64,000 nt of DNA from Nematostella vectensis (GCF_932526225.1 NC_064040.1:16353994-16417993); one strand, 5' to 3'; shown: positions 1 to 37,100, counted from the first letter of the stretch. Program-made: numbers and translations. The notes: generated from the letters alone by a model not told the origin.

Positions 1-21318
<21,318 letters not shown>

Positions 21319-21609
21319 TTTGGATTCTTAACAGCACAACGATAGGTGTAAACTCATAATACTATAAACGAAATGCTAAAAAAAAGCCCAAAACAAAATC
21401 TGTTACCTCGAAGTAAATAAACCTCACATGTAGAGGTCACAACATGCGATCTGAGCATGCTTGAGCTTAGCCAATAGCAGAGCGGCTTACATCTAATTCA
21501 GCCAATCGGGGAAGAAAATACATTTGAGTGAGCCCGCGATCGCAGAAGAACAGAGTTTGACCAAGAGATGGTCTGAGTACGTGAAAATGTCTTGACATAA
21601 ACAAGAGCG
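21319..21609. promoter_or_regulatory. Bidirectional TDRD9/MNAT1 promoter region
   Basis: There are 291 bp between the two divergent start codons (TDRD9 ATG at 21318-21316, MNAT1 ATG at 21610). Two CCAAT boxes are visible (TTAGCCAATAGC near 21,470 and CAGCCAATCGGG near 21,500), and no clear TATA box lies close to either ORF. CCAAT-containing, TATA-less spacers are typical of divergent housekeeping promoters. Transcription start sites are not defined by sequence alone. Confidence 0.6.
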
Positions 21610-24600
21610 ATGGATGAGCAGTCTTGTCCTCGATGCAAGACCACGAAATACAGGAACCCCAAGCTCAAGTTGATGGTTAATGTTTGCGGCCACAAACTGT
21701 AAGTGTCGTGATTCGATGTCAAAACATTGATAAGAACAGTTTTTGCATCTTCTTTGTTTTAGTTTTAGTATAATGTTTCACACTTTCTTACCTCAAAACT
21801 GCCATTAAAACTTGAAAGTTAATTATTTAATTTCTAAGGTATGATAAGATTCAAAGAGATTCTATATTTCTAACTTTCTAGTACATATATACTGACTTTT
21901 CTTTACTGTTCTTTACTTTACTGCTCCAAAAAAAATAAAGGGGGGGGGGGGGGGAGGCATAATTTACATTTTGTTTGAAGTGGAAGGTCGAAAGAAAATA
22001 CGTTTGTCTGAGCCATCTATTTCTTTCTTTTACAGATGTGACAATTGTGTTGATGTCCTATTCACACGACCATCCGCTGCCTGTCCAGAATGCAACACTC
22101 CCCTGCGTCGCAGTGACTTCAGATTACAACAATTTGAAGACCTCCTCGTAGAAAAAGAAGTTGATATCAGAAAAACTGTCTTAAAATAGTATGTATGTGC
22201 TTTGGGCTCTTGATAATGCACTGTTTCTGCAGTACAAAAAAAAGAGTGTTGATGAGATTCCCCTTATTTTTCCGAAGTTACAACAAGCACGAGGAAGATT
22301 TTGCAGGGGAGCCAGACCCATTACGCAGTTACAATGACTACCTTGAAGATGTCGAAGATATAGGCAAGTATAAGAATGTCCCTCATCCTCTTTATTGTTA
22401 TAGTTAATAGTTGAAAATACAAGGGTCTTATAGGAAGAAACCTCAAACCTTTATTGGTAATCACTTCCTTAGTATGGAACTTAACAAATGGCATTGATGT
22501 GGAAGAAACAAAGAAAGCAATGGAGAAGTACAAGAAGGAGAATGCCACCCAGATAAGGAAAAGCAACATCAAACTGGTATGTGTGGTACTGGTGCATGTG
22601 TCACAGATAAGGAAAAGTAACATCAAACTGGTATGTGTGGTACTGGTGCATGTGTCACAGATAAGGAAAAGTAACATCAAGCTGGTGTGTGTGTGTACTG
22701 ATGCATGTGTCAGATAAGGAAAAGTAACATCAAGCTGGTGTGTGTGTGTGTACTGATGCATGTGTCAGATAAGGAAAAGTAACATCAAGCTGGTGTGTGT
22801 GTGTGTACTGATGCATGTGTCACAGATAAGGAAAAGTAACATCAAGCTGGTGTGTGTGTGTGTACTGATGCATGTGTCAGATAAGGAAAAGCAACATCAA
22901 GCTGGTGTGTGTGTGTACTGATGCATGTGTCACAGATAAGGAAAAGCAACATCAAGCTGGTGTGTGTGTGTGTACTGGTGCATGTGTCACAGATAAGGAA
23001 AAGTAACATCAAGCTGGTGTGTGTGTGTACTGATGCATGTGTCACAGATAAGGAAAAGTAACATCAAGCTGGTGTGTGTGTGTGTACTGGTGCATGTGTC
23101 ACAGATAAGGAAAAGTAACATCAAGCTGGTGTGTGTGTGTACTGATGCATGTGTCACGGGACTACTTACTGCTTGTCAGTTGTATTACAAAACTAAGACC
23201 TGCATGCAGAGGTGGATCTGTTTTCTCCTCAGAGGAAAAGGGATATTCCTGAAGGGGTGATCAGAAAGGGTACCAAGGCCCACATTGAACAGCTACTAAC
23301 AGTTGAAAAGAATTGCTTTGCCTTAAAATGCTGTGTTTTAGAGTACATCTGAGGACTCTTTTTCGCTTTGACCCTGAAAAACTGATGTATCTTTTTTAGG
23401 GAAGAGAGGAAGCAATCATCATGTCACAGATAGAAGAGGAGCAAAGAGAACATGAGATGAGGAAGAAACAAGAAGCCATGATGACAAAAGAAGAAACAAA
23501 GAAAAAGAGGCAAGAAAAAGAGGCATTCTTAGACAACCTGGTGAGTTTGATGAAATTGGTGTTGGCAGCTACAAAAGATAAATGTGTTTAGAATACTGAT
23601 ACCTCATCATATCATACCTATCGTAACTACTCAAATACTTAAAACATAGGAAAAGAAGCCCCATAATTAAAACATGTGTCCATGCCCCCATCAATTTTAA
23701 AGTGGTTTAGAAGAATCTCTCAAGACCCCTCATGTAAAGAGCAATTTGACACAATGCCATGCTGTATACCACGACATTGCACGCTACGGTGCCATAATGC
23801 TACACTACCTAGCCACGCCCCCCAGTACCTAGATGTCCACCAGTATTTTGAGACTGGTTAGGGCTTGTGCTGTTCTCAGATATGTTTGCATATGGGATGT
23901 GGAACATCCCAAGCAATTAAATCAATTAAAAAGCAATGACTGGATGAAGTATCCCACCCTCACAAGCCAAGTATTGGATTGACGTGGCATGGCCAACACT
24001 GCTGTACATTGCATGAAGTTTTATTGTTAGATTGCAGGTAATAAACCATTAGATGAGATTGTTGCCGAGCATGCCTGTAAGAACCCCAAGAAGCAGTCCC
24101 TTTTGTTCTCTGCATCCAACCAGTTCACAGCAAATGTGCAGGTTTGTAGTATTGTCAATATTGCACAGGCCCATAGGCTGGGAATGCACCCCCGCCCCCT
24201 TCCAATGCCTCCTATCTTTTTTTTAATGTGTATATATGAAAAAAGGACTTCTTGACAAAGTGTCAAGAAGTCCTAGACTAGTGTACTTACTGTACATGCC
24301 TTACTGGATTTTAAATGACCCTTAAACCCCCAACCAAGTACCCACTACAGTACTGTTGCAGACACATACATACTTTATTGTTTCCCATAGAGCTTTCTGG
24401 GTATCAAAGATTTATATCTAGGATATAATATCAATATCTAGCTCTTCCTCTTACTGTTTGAGAGTCTTTATTTTATTGAATTTGGTTATCAAATGGTCTT
24501 GAGGGTCTTCCAACCTTTCCTGTTGCTTGCCACTAGAGTTGACGGAGAAAGGTAAATGAGATCATAACCAAAAAAAATCCCTACCACTCATAAAATAACA

Positions 24601-25040
24601 ACCTCAACTACAAACTCTAAATATTTTTTTTCTAGACACGTGAGGAGTTTATACCTCTACCATTGATGACCACACCCCTATATACTTACACCCCTCTCAA
24701 AGAGAACAATGAGGGGCCTGACACCCCACCCGTGGAGATCCTGGCTTCTAGAGGGTAAGTCTTTGTGTAGTATTTTTTATATCCAGTAGTACACGTCGAT
24801 AGTAGTGGCAGGTCGAGATGTTTTGATATCATAAAAACTGTTGACATTTGTTTGAAAACTAATATGAATCTCAATGTCAATATGTAATTGAATGTTTACC
24901 GATCCAATTCTTCTCCTTACAGTTATCTGAAGCATGTAAGAGCTATAACAGATGCAGAGAAAGCCACTGGGTACTCAGCAGAGCTAGCATGTGGGCGGGC
25001 CCTACAAGACGCCTTCTCATCATTATATCTCAACTTATGA
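21610..25040 (+). CDS. MNAT1: MNAT1 (MAT1), CDK-activating kinase assembly factor / TFIIH subunit
   Basis: MAT1 bridges CDK7 and cyclin H and anchors the trimer to TFIIH in the nucleus. Exons: 21610-21698, 22036-22188, 22278-22363, 22473-22576, 23400-23540, 24031-24141, 24636-24754, 24923-25040. The total of 921 nt gives 306 residues (human 309). The N-terminus is a C3HC4 RING finger: CPRCK, CGHKLCDNC, then [10 protein letters not shown], residues about 6-55. A charged helical middle (exons 4-5, about residues 110-190) and the hydrophobic CDK7/cyclin-H-binding C-terminus ([18 protein letters not shown], ending SSLYLNL) follow. Intron 3 starts GCAAGT, a GC-AG intron; the alternative GT nearby would give a stop. 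Intron 4 opens with a minisatellite copied from the exon 4 end. Confidence 0.95.
22577..23158 (+). repeat. About 54 bp minisatellite made of the MNAT1 exon 4 3' end plus donor, about 10 copies
   Basis: Exon 4 ends CAGATAAGGAAAAGCAACAT CAAACTG with donor GTATGTGTG at 22577. The intron repeats CAGATAAGGAAAAG(C/T)AAC then ATCAA(A/G)CTG then GT(A/G)TGTGTG about ten times, with a variable TG tract and 'actgatgcatgtgtca' between. The first copies keep GTATGTG; later ones have GTGTGTG. Period is 52-57 bp through TG-length variation. Confidence 0.92.
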
Positions 25041-27238
25041 CACACTTCCAGCTAGTAGTTAGAAAGATTCTTAGGTCATTCTGACATGCCATATGATCAG
25101 CAACCAAGCAACCTTTAGCGGTATGGGCTTTATTGGCTTTCATCAAATTCTTGCCCATTTATATTTCCTTGTTGGGTGAGTTAGATCCAGGACTTGGGAG
25201 GGGGGATACTCTGTTCTAAACACGACCGGAGAAGCTGACAGAGCGCAAAGTTTTGTACCCACAAAATATCAAGAATAGAAACTTTAATATTTCCTTAATA
25301 CCCAGCTCTGACTTATATAAAAATAGATTGGATCCCTGATCATTGTCGTGAATACCCTCTGACTTATATAAAAATAGGTTGGATCCCTGATCATTGTCAT
25401 GAATACCCTCTGACTTATATAAAAATAGGTTGGATCCCTGATCATTGTCGTGAATACCCTCTGACTTATATAAAAATAGGTTGGATCCCTGATCATTGTC
25501 GTGAATACCCTCTGACTTATACAAAAATAGGTTGAATCCCTGATCATTGCCGTGAATACCCTCTGGGACGCGGGTAATAGGCACTCATGTGTATGTCCAT
25601 GTCGTTGTGCATTTTGGCTTAACTGAAAAGGTTATGTCTTTTAGGCCACAAACTTATTACTGGTAGGACTTCAGCCTTGTCTGGGCGTTAAAAGGATAGT
25701 GTCATGGTAACATGGACCTATCTGTGGTTATGGTGTTGTGTATCAAGCAAACATTTTCATTCAATCAAAATATTAAACAAAACAATTCCAAATGTTGATA
25801 ATGAACTCAGTTTACAGTATTTCTTTGATTAGAATAAGAGAGAGTGTTAAAATAATGATCAAGCACTTTGAAGATTGATTCTTTTTTTGGGAAAATATTC
25901 TTTTGGAATAGATTAAGGCTTATCTTGAATAGGTACATCAGCCCCCCCCCCCCCCCCCCCCACAAAAAGTTATATTTGTGACAATGCAGCTCAGCAAACG
26001 CACACCAATTGATATTGGTATTACATTAGTACTAATGCCACATGTGACCACAGCTTTGACTTACACTTGGTAACTCCCCGAGTCTTAAATGATCTAATTA
26101 ATTATCTTATGTCTTGGTGTGTGTGTGTGTGTGGGGGGGGTGGGGGGGGGGGAAAAAGAGGGGGGCATTTATTGGAGAGGGGTGTTTATTACTTGTAAGC
26201 TTTGGGGGTGGGGTGGGGTGAATTCATTAAATAGGAGCCGTTCTTAAATAAGGGGCATATATTAGCTCATTTATGGTAATCTAACCAAAACCACAAAAAT
26301 CATGAAATATAGCTTTATTCACATTTGCCCTAAAAAATCCGAAAATTTACAACTGTAGGAGTTAATGCATAACTGGATTTCCCATAGCTGGTTGACAGAA
26401 TGTACTACCAGTCCATTGCTGCTGGTCTCTTCTATTGAGGATTTGGCAATCTGCCATTCATATCCATAAACACAATAACATTGTCTACAAAACTGTGTTG
26501 ACAGAAAATGAAAAACAAAACAAAAAGGAAACAAACACTACAGTAAACTACAAACAACTGTAAGTACAAGTCCCACCATCGGCACAGGTTTGTGTTTGGT
26601 TCCCTACTTCAATGTGTCTGAATGTGTTGAATGCAATAGCTTCTTGGAACTGATACTTGGGGACATAATGGAATGGCAAAGACAATCAAGAGATAAGCAA
26701 CATAGCACAGTTGACACAAAAGATGCTGCTGTACAACACAAAGACAACACAATGGGATTAAGCAGCTTTGTTAAGATGGGATTATTGAACTTTTAAATGT
26801 TTTAAATATGACTGTGGCATCTTGACATCTTTTATAATCAGGCCCTTGTTTGGAAGCAATAATTTATAATTGCTGGTCTTAAAACCATGTCAAGTTTAAG
26901 ACCTCTGCCTCAATGTTTAGTACGCTTCAAGACGAGTGCTTTTCAGACGATGCAGGAAAAAGGGTATTGAGACTGTATCATTGAAAAGCTAAAAAATTAA
27001 CCTCAATCAGGAGTAGAAAATGCTCTCAGAAAAGTTTAACATGAAACAGTGGAACCAGTACGGCACAGGATAGCAGATTTAACAAAGGCATGCATGCAGT
27101 TTGTTATCCATTTTAGTATGTACCTAGTGTAAGCAACAACGCAAGCGATGAGAAAAATACAACATGATGATGTAAACATACAAGAGAGAAAGAGGTTAAC
27201 AGACCACATATCTAAAACAGACTAACACAGTACAATAA
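25041..27238. other. Convergent intergenic region MNAT1/PNN
   Basis: This 2.2 kb non-coding stretch contains the 3' flanks of both genes, a 52 bp repeat array at 25,300-25,565, a poly(C) run at about 25,938-25,961 and a (TG)n/poly(G) tract at about 26,117-26,152. No conserved reading frame was recognised. Confidence 0.7.
25300..25565. repeat. 52 bp minisatellite, about 5 copies
   Basis: The unit begins 'ctctgacttatataaaaata' and continues 'ggttggatccctgatcattg' and 'tcgtgaatac'. The period is about 52 bp, with copies over 90% alike. It lies about 260 bp downstream of the MNAT1 stop. Confidence 0.88.
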
Positions 27239-30031
27239 CTATTCCATTCCCTCTGCATCCATGGGGTCATCCTCTGTGACAATTACCTGTCGAGTGTCGC
27301 TGCTTGCTGCCACATGATCATTTTCCCTCACTTCCTCCTGTTCATTAACACTAGTGTCCATCTCCCCTCCCCCCTTGGGATCCTCCCCACCCTCCCCTCC
27401 TATGGTACCACCTTCCCCTTGGGTTGCCTTGATGCGTTCTGCTTCCTTTTCTAGCTCTTCTTCAATTTCTGCTCGCCGCTTCGCCATGGCTCCTACAGAT
27501 GGACAGTGGAACATTTTGAGATATAGTATTCCCGAGAATCAACTACAGTACACCAGTAACATGCTAAGCATTAAAGCAAGGTGCGTTCTATAACACACAC
27601 ATTGTTTTTAAAGCTTAAACAAAACAAAAAGTTCTTAAACAAAACTGATAGAGGAAAATATGACACTCCAATTATCCTTTATATACAGTAATTGAACCTC
27701 ATATTGTACTCACGTTTGACTGCTCTAGATGATTCCTCTAGCAGTTTTTGTGTCTTATCTGTGTGTTTTGATGGTAGATAGAATATTGGAGGAGTAGCCT
27801 TTGTTTTGATAGAATTACACAGATGAAGACTATTTTGATCCCATTCCTCTTGCTGGAAAAAAAACATAAATAAAATGCATTGTCAACAAAATAACATAAC
27901 TAAAAGTGAGCTTTTTAACTCTCTTCTCTAATCTCCTTAGCCATGTAGTATTGATATCATGGCAGAAAGTTCAACTCTCTTTTCTTATTTCCTTGGCGAT
28001 GTAGCCTTACCATAGCTGTAAGTTCAACTTTCCACTCCAATCTCTTAAGCTCTGCTTGTTTGGCTCTTCTAGCATTGTACAAGTCTCTGCGTTGAGTTGC
28101 CATTTCCTCTTTTTCTTTCGCTTCCTTTTCCTCCAGCTTTTTGTTTATTTCTTCCCTGCGTTTCTCCTGTAAAACACAAATTCAAAAATTATTTCTTATT
28201 TCACACAAAGTTTAACATAAATAAATAAATTTGCTCATGCTTGTTTTGTCATATATCTAGTTCAATTTATATATGGCTATAGAAGTATTCATTCACTTAT
28301 AATTCATGAGTGGATAAAATAAGGAGCTTTCTCTTCATACAATAGCTTTGCAATGGAAATAACTCACTTTATCAGAGTGAGAGACGCTGTCTTGCTTGAA
28401 TTTTTGCAGTGTTCCTAGAAGCATGCCAAACATTCTTCGGTTTCTGAGGCATAATTTAAACAAAAGTGTTAGTATAGTAATAATTAAAGGAACACAATAG
28501 ATAGTAAACCTGTCACCTTGATTTTGTTTTGGCATCATCGGCAATGACAGGTTCTCGCTTGAGGCGAACTGGCGCTGCTGTAGCTACCACAGATGACTGG
28601 ATAGACGGCTGAGGATAAAATATTCACAAAATGACACAAGTGAAACTCGGATAATGATAGAGGAAAATATGTAGACATGTATCTCTTTGATCAAATTTCA
28701 CTTTTGGTGTCTGGTTCTCAACATAGACACTTGAAAATTGTTGGTTGAATTGATTTGAACTAAAAACATCACTGAATTTTGGATCTATTAATGCTTGAAC
28801 AAAATAGATCATAACAGAATAAAATAATGTCAAACACAAATACGAATTTCTCAGGGTTTTAAGTGTATATAATTTGCTAGTGTTTCCATGGTAACCTTGA
28901 TTTTTTTAGTGTTTCAGTACCTTTTTTGAATCATCCTCTTCTTCTTCACCGTCACTATCCAGTGAATGGCGGGCTGAAACTTGTGATGTCTGGCTCACAA
29001 TCACACGGCTCGACAGTCTTGAGATTAGAACAGTAAATGTCATGCAAAGCATAGTACATAAATAAATATTAGCAGCTAAACAAAGTAGCAATAGCACAGC
29101 CAACTTTCCTGAATCATTCTACTTTATAGTTTATACTTTTATAGTTTAGAACCAGATAAACTTAAGCAATACTGTTCCCTTGTCTACAGTAAACACGACT
29201 ATGTGTGGTTTTGTGATACATCAAGTTTCGCACTGTAAAACACCTTTTCTAAACAGCCTTGATATTATCCACGTAAACATATACCTTCCTCTTGGCCCAG
29301 ATTGATCATCTCCGCTGACTCTCCTCTTGCCGCCTGGCCCATGTAGTCCGCTCCGGTCGCCAAAGTCCCTCTTGAGTGACACTCGCCGCCCTGGTGGTCT
29401 AGCCACAATAACTTTGTGTCATTGTTAGATAAAGATACTACACAACTACCTCTGTACAAATGACCAATTTGTTTGTGGGGTAAATGCTTTTTAAAAAGAC
29501 AGGAAAATTATATCTGAAGCACTAAATTGGGTGATCAGCACTTGAAACTTTTGCTTTTTCATTAGTGCATGGTAGTCTGCTTTAATTACCTCCATGCAAT
29601 GATGATATAGTAGCAATGATACGTATGCCCGATACGTCTACCGAATGCCGACTTTATATCACACGTGGAGTCAAAGTCTGGTTTAGCTAAATGGTACTTA
29701 AATATCTCTGTTTATTCTAACACAAAGACAATATCACTCTTTATGAGTAGGTATGATACATTTCCGTATATCAGACTTAAATTATCCTATCTTGACAGTG
29801 TGTCACAGCATGGGAAGATGGAACTGTTTCTTACACGACACAAGCTGTGTTCGAAGTCACGACTTCTTCAAAATGAAAGCGTACGGCAGGGAAATCGGCA
29901 TAAAATCACAGCTAGTATTACCTGAATTCCGAAGGATCCCTTCCAGTAAGTTTTTTGATGGTTTCGTCGACATTTTTCAGCCCTTCTCTCGCAATTTCCA
30001 CCTCTCTCCTTAGCTCAGCTACAGTCGCCAT
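27239..30031 (-). CDS. PNN: PNN (pinin), nuclear splicing-associated/desmosome-linked protein, short form
   Basis: Pinin is an exon-junction-complex-associated nuclear speckle protein (ASAP/PSAP partner). Exons: 30031-29922, 29398-29285, 29017-28921, 28608-28517, 28443-28368, 28166-28011, 27852-27714, 27492-27239. The total of 1,038 nt gives 345 residues. The N-terminus ELRREVEIAREGLKNVDETI then KKLTGRDPSEFR matches the pinin N-terminal signature. RRMFGMLLGTLQKFKQD (about residues 140-156) is the conserved pinin core block. A Lys/Glu-rich coiled coil (exon 6) and QEEWDQNSLH plus FYLPSKHTDKTQKLLEES (exon 7) follow. The acidic tail ends MDAEGME. Human pinin is 717 aa; the Arg/Ser-rich C-terminal half is absent here, as in many invertebrate homologues, unless an exon was missed downstream. 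Confidence 0.93.
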
Positions 30032-30187
30032 TTTGCCTCAAGCCCTCACTTGTCACGTGGTCACCCGCTCAACGAGCCTGCGATCAGCTTGTCAGTTGTC
30101 GTTAAATAGGAACGCCTGGTTGAATAATGTCTTATTTCTTTTTGAAAATGTTTGTATTGTAAATGTTTGGATGGTAAATGAAGAACA
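30032..30187. promoter_or_regulatory. Bidirectional PNN/DMAC2L promoter region
   Basis: Only 156 bp separate the divergent start codons. The spacer has a canonical E-box in the context TGTCACGTGGTCAC near 30,050-30,062 (a USF/TFE-type site) and no clear TATA box. Shared regulation of the two genes is inferred. Confidence 0.6.
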
Positions 30188-33136
<2,949 letters not shown>

Positions 33137-33254
33137 CGTGATGATCATTTGGTGATTTAAAAAACGGATGATTGGAGTAACTATGTGCTTGTAGCCTTAG
33201 GGGGAGGATACAAATGACAGGCTGCCTATTTGAAGTATTTTTTCGAAAGGGTGA

Positions 33255-33480
33255 TGATTATTGCCAAAATCAGGATAACAAAAATAACCTAGAGACAAAT
33301 AGCGGTCACAGACAGATAGATAGCATATATTTCACGAAATGTGGTATAGACCCATTTGACTCGGTTCTTATCCAAAATCAGCATAACAAAAATAACCTAG
33401 AGACAAATAGCGGTCACAGACAGATAGATAGCATATATTTCATGAAATGTGGTATAGACCCATTTGACTCGGTTCTCATT
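33255..33480. repeat. 116 bp tandem duplication downstream of DMAC2L
   Basis: The block 'ccaaaatcaggataacaaaa' through 'catttgactcggttct' occurs twice in a row with 2-3 differences. The same duplex is present in units 2 (about 48,709-48,925) and 3 (about 56,484-56,700). Confidence 0.85.
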
Positions 33481-33506
33481 TTTTTTTTCGGCTTACCAGC
33501 CTGAAC

Positions 33507-33673
33507 AGGGGCGGATACTGGAGTTCAAGAAAGAGGGTGCCTAAACAAGGGTTTCGAGAGAGGGGGAGGGAATTCATTGTTCTTTCAGATTCCTTGTATT
33601 TCTTGTTCTTTTTAAGCAAAGTATCCGATTAGGGGGGCCTGGGTCTGCTCGGCCAACCCTAGATCCGCCCCTG
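33507..33673. mobile_element. hAT-like MITE (about 167 bp)
   Basis: Terminal inverted repeats CAGGGGCGGATAC and ATCCGCCCCTG flank a G-rich non-coding core. A 5 bp CTGAA occurs on both sides and may be a target-site duplication (hAT elements usually make 8 bp). Copies sit at the same place in unit 2 (about 48,953-49,119) and unit 3 (about 56,728-56,894), so insertion preceded the duplication. Confidence 0.7.
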
Positions 33674-34125
33674 CTGAAGCCTTCCTATTAAACCAGGAAC
33701 TCTGTATAATTGATAAGGACGATAATTAGGATACCAGCCTGTCTGCGTGGCTGAGTTTTTCTATCAAAGCTTTTGCTCTACTTTGGTCATAGATGATGGA
33801 CACCTTAGAGAGGCTAAACACACTAATGTTAAAACAATTGCTGTACTTGGATATATTTCTTACCCTCGTACAATCACGGTATTTACGTCATATTGGGAAA
33901 GAGCCTTTAGGACACTAGTCTGCGTGGACGAGGCGTGCCGACACTAAGAGCAGCTATCAAAATAACACCTAAAAACTAAGGCAACATGCTGGAATACAAC
34001 CCTCACATTGCACGACATCAGACTAAGACTTTATTTGAATTGATTGACATCATAAGATATATAAACAAAAATGTTACAGGCTGAATGATTTTCGGCCGAA
34101 AAAACACTTTCTACCAAATGTTAGT

Positions 34126-37100
34126 TTATTCTGGAAGTAGAGTTTGGAAGAAATGGCGTCTGCTGATATAACATAGAGATTTGGTGAGAGTTTTTGTTGG
34201 GTCACTAGTGCATTTCAGAGGCAAAGGCGCCAGACTCTTGAACGCCAGGCGGTAATTGTTCAGTCTAGTTAGTTAGCGATGAATGCAAAAGAGGCTCCGG
34301 TTTTGCGCCCCTTTAGCACTGAGTCTCCATCAAGAGTGGTAGTCACGTGATGAATTGGTCACGAGGTCTCTCGAATTTCATTTCCAAGAACGTCTTGAGA
34401 AATCAGAAAAGTCAAACAGACACATTTGGTAAGACCTATCAAAGGAAGAAAATAACATGAATACAATAAGATCCAAATACGTGCTTTTAAAAGTATTATA
34501 TTTTTCTTTGTTAGAATTCCTAAACAGATACATTTCTTCGACTTTAAGAAGCCTAAGAAATCAATTGATGTTAAAGATGGTCACCAAAACAATGTAGTGC
34601 TGGCAAATGTTGTGCTGCGTTTTGTTTTAGCGTCCAGCGGCTGAGTTTATTACAGAACTTTGAGCCAAATGTATTTCACGGGTAAATAAGAACTACTTAT
34701 GTAAAAAAATGTGGAAATAAATTGGGCGTTATATCGTTATACCGCTTTGGAAACACGCTGCCTTGTCATTTTGGAATTGACATACCTTAAGAATCTTCTC
34801 AAACATAGCGTAGTGCTAACCAGTAAAATGTACACTAGAAGGGCTTCCCCAAGTGACTTGATCAGGGCAAACTTGACGGTCGTCACCACGTGCCGGCCTA
34901 CGCTATACACATACATGTTGTTCTCAGATAAGTGATCAACCAGCCAGGAAGAAAGCCTCTCACCGGTTACTGCTTGAAGGCACAAGCTGCCGACCTAAGG
35001 TATCATCCTTGTCAGTACTACTTATGGAATAATTGGGTTAAAAGTTGAGACATCATCAATAATATCAGTACTCCTTATGGAATAATTGGGGTTAGGGTTA
35101 AAAGTTAAGGCATCATCATCATTTATATCAGTACCCGGTATGAAGTAACTTGGGTTACGGTTAGGTCATAGCCCTAACCCCAATAATTTAACACCGGTAC
35201 TGATAGTAGTAATAATAAGGCCTAGAATCTAAGGCATCATTATTACTATTATTTGTACGAAACAATCATGTCTACCTGAAATAGAGTGTCCTCGTAGCGT
35301 GCGACTTTCGCGTCGATGGACTCTATCATCATCTCCACCCACTTGGTGATGGGAGGGGCCTCCATGGAGATATGACGCCACTCTGTCCCGCGGGAAGGCA
35401 GCTCGATCCCGCGGTCGGGTAATATCGCTTCTACAAAAAGTCTCTCGTACCTTGGGTAGAAGGGTGTCTTTCGAGATGGAATGGCGAATCTGCGGGATAG
35501 AGTATAAGGTTTTATCCCTTGGGACTGGATGTCTGGAGAATAACCGCGTGGCCTTGTCTCAATGGGCGGAATGACAAATCTGCGGGTTGGACCACGTGAC
35601 CTTGTCTCAATGGACGGGATGGCAAATCTGCGGGTTGGATCACGTGACCTGGTCTCAATCGACGGGATGGCAAATCTGCGGGTTGGATCACGTGACCTGG
35701 TCTCAATCGACGGAATGACAAATCTGCGTGTTGGACCACGTGACCTTGTCTCAATGGATGGAATGGCAAATCTGCGGGTTGGACCACGTGACCTTGTCTC
35801 AATGGATGGAATGGCAAATCTGCGGGTTGGACCACGTGACTTTGTTTCAATGGACGGAATGGCAAATCTTCGGGTTGGACCACGTGACCTTGTCTCAAAG
35901 GACGGAATTGCAAATCTGCGGGCTGGACCACGTGACCTTTTCTCAAAGGACGGAATGGCAAATCTGCGGGCTGGACCACGTGACCTTGTCTCAATTGATG
36001 GAATGGCAAATCTGCGGGCTGGACCACGTGACCTTGTCTCAATGGACGGAATGGCAAATCTGCGGGTTGGACCACGTGACCTTGTCTCACTGGACGGAAT
36101 GGCACATTCCTGGGGTGGGCAACTTGACTTTGTCCCTCGGGATGTGATATCAAATCCGCGGGATGGGCAATTCGACTCTGGATTTGGCCGCTGGGACTTT
36201 TCGTTGATGAGACCGTATGACTTTCTAAGAACGTCCGCTGGTGTTCGTTAAAAAAAAGCGAGGAGCAAGTTAAAGACTATGCGTACAAAAAACGGCGAAC
36301 AAAGAACATCTTAGGGCTTTAAAAACCCTGGATTAGCCCCTGCCCCATGGAATATAGGGAAGCCGGAAATTTGATTAGAAGGAAAAGTTCAAGCGCGGCG
36401 CTTTTCATGTGCCATTGCAATTTCAACGAACTTGGAAATAATATGCTTTTCGTGACTCGATAAAATAATATGCAAGGGCGAAAAGGATAGATATGATTGA
36501 TAAATGTTTGAGTAAATCTACCGTCTCACCTGTGATGACACGCACTTCGGCCTCCACCGACATGTATTCGTCGCCTTCCTCGCTCGAATACAAACAGCAC
36601 AGTTTACCGTTCAATTTCTCGCTCATCTGCACCACAAACAGAGCGCCAAACTTCTTCACCTCCTTCCTGTTGGAAATCTCAACAAAGCGCTCACTCGTCT
36701 GTCCTACCGGGTGCTGTTTTATGTGCTCTGTGCTTGTTACTAAGTGCTTTCCTTCGCTTGTCACTTGTGCATTGCCTCCGTTCACGTGATCATTTCGTGC
36801 AACGATTTCTTCGGTTGCTTTAACGTGGTTGTTACTTCCATTCACGGGCTCTCCGCGTCTATCCCCATGATCTTCACGTGCAGTCTTGTCGTCTCCGCGT
36901 TCTGCCTTTATTCCGTGAGCTGTCCCGTGTAGCAGCCCGAGGTTCTTCGCTTGAGTCGCCAGACACGGGATAAGCACCCTTGCACCAGGTGTTACATATT
37001 GAACAGTGCTCGCGACTGTTTCCTGCGCTTTGGCCGTGTAAACACGTGTCTCGCCCCACCCACATAGTGCCGCCATCGCGAGGCCCAAGGTCAAGGCGAT

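Noticed and set aside
35562-36251. Plus-strand 229-codon frame (GMANLRVGPRDLVSMD repeats) and other open frames over gene X exon 2
   Set aside because: The alternative minus-strand frame joins in phase with exons 1, 3 and 4 of gene X in all three copies. The others are by-products of a 48 bp repeat.
36493-36932. Plus-strand frames antisense to gene X exon 1 (98 and 62 codons, repeated in every unit)
   Set aside because: They are shadows of the minus-strand exon. They recur only because the exon is duplicated and have no start or splice context of their own.
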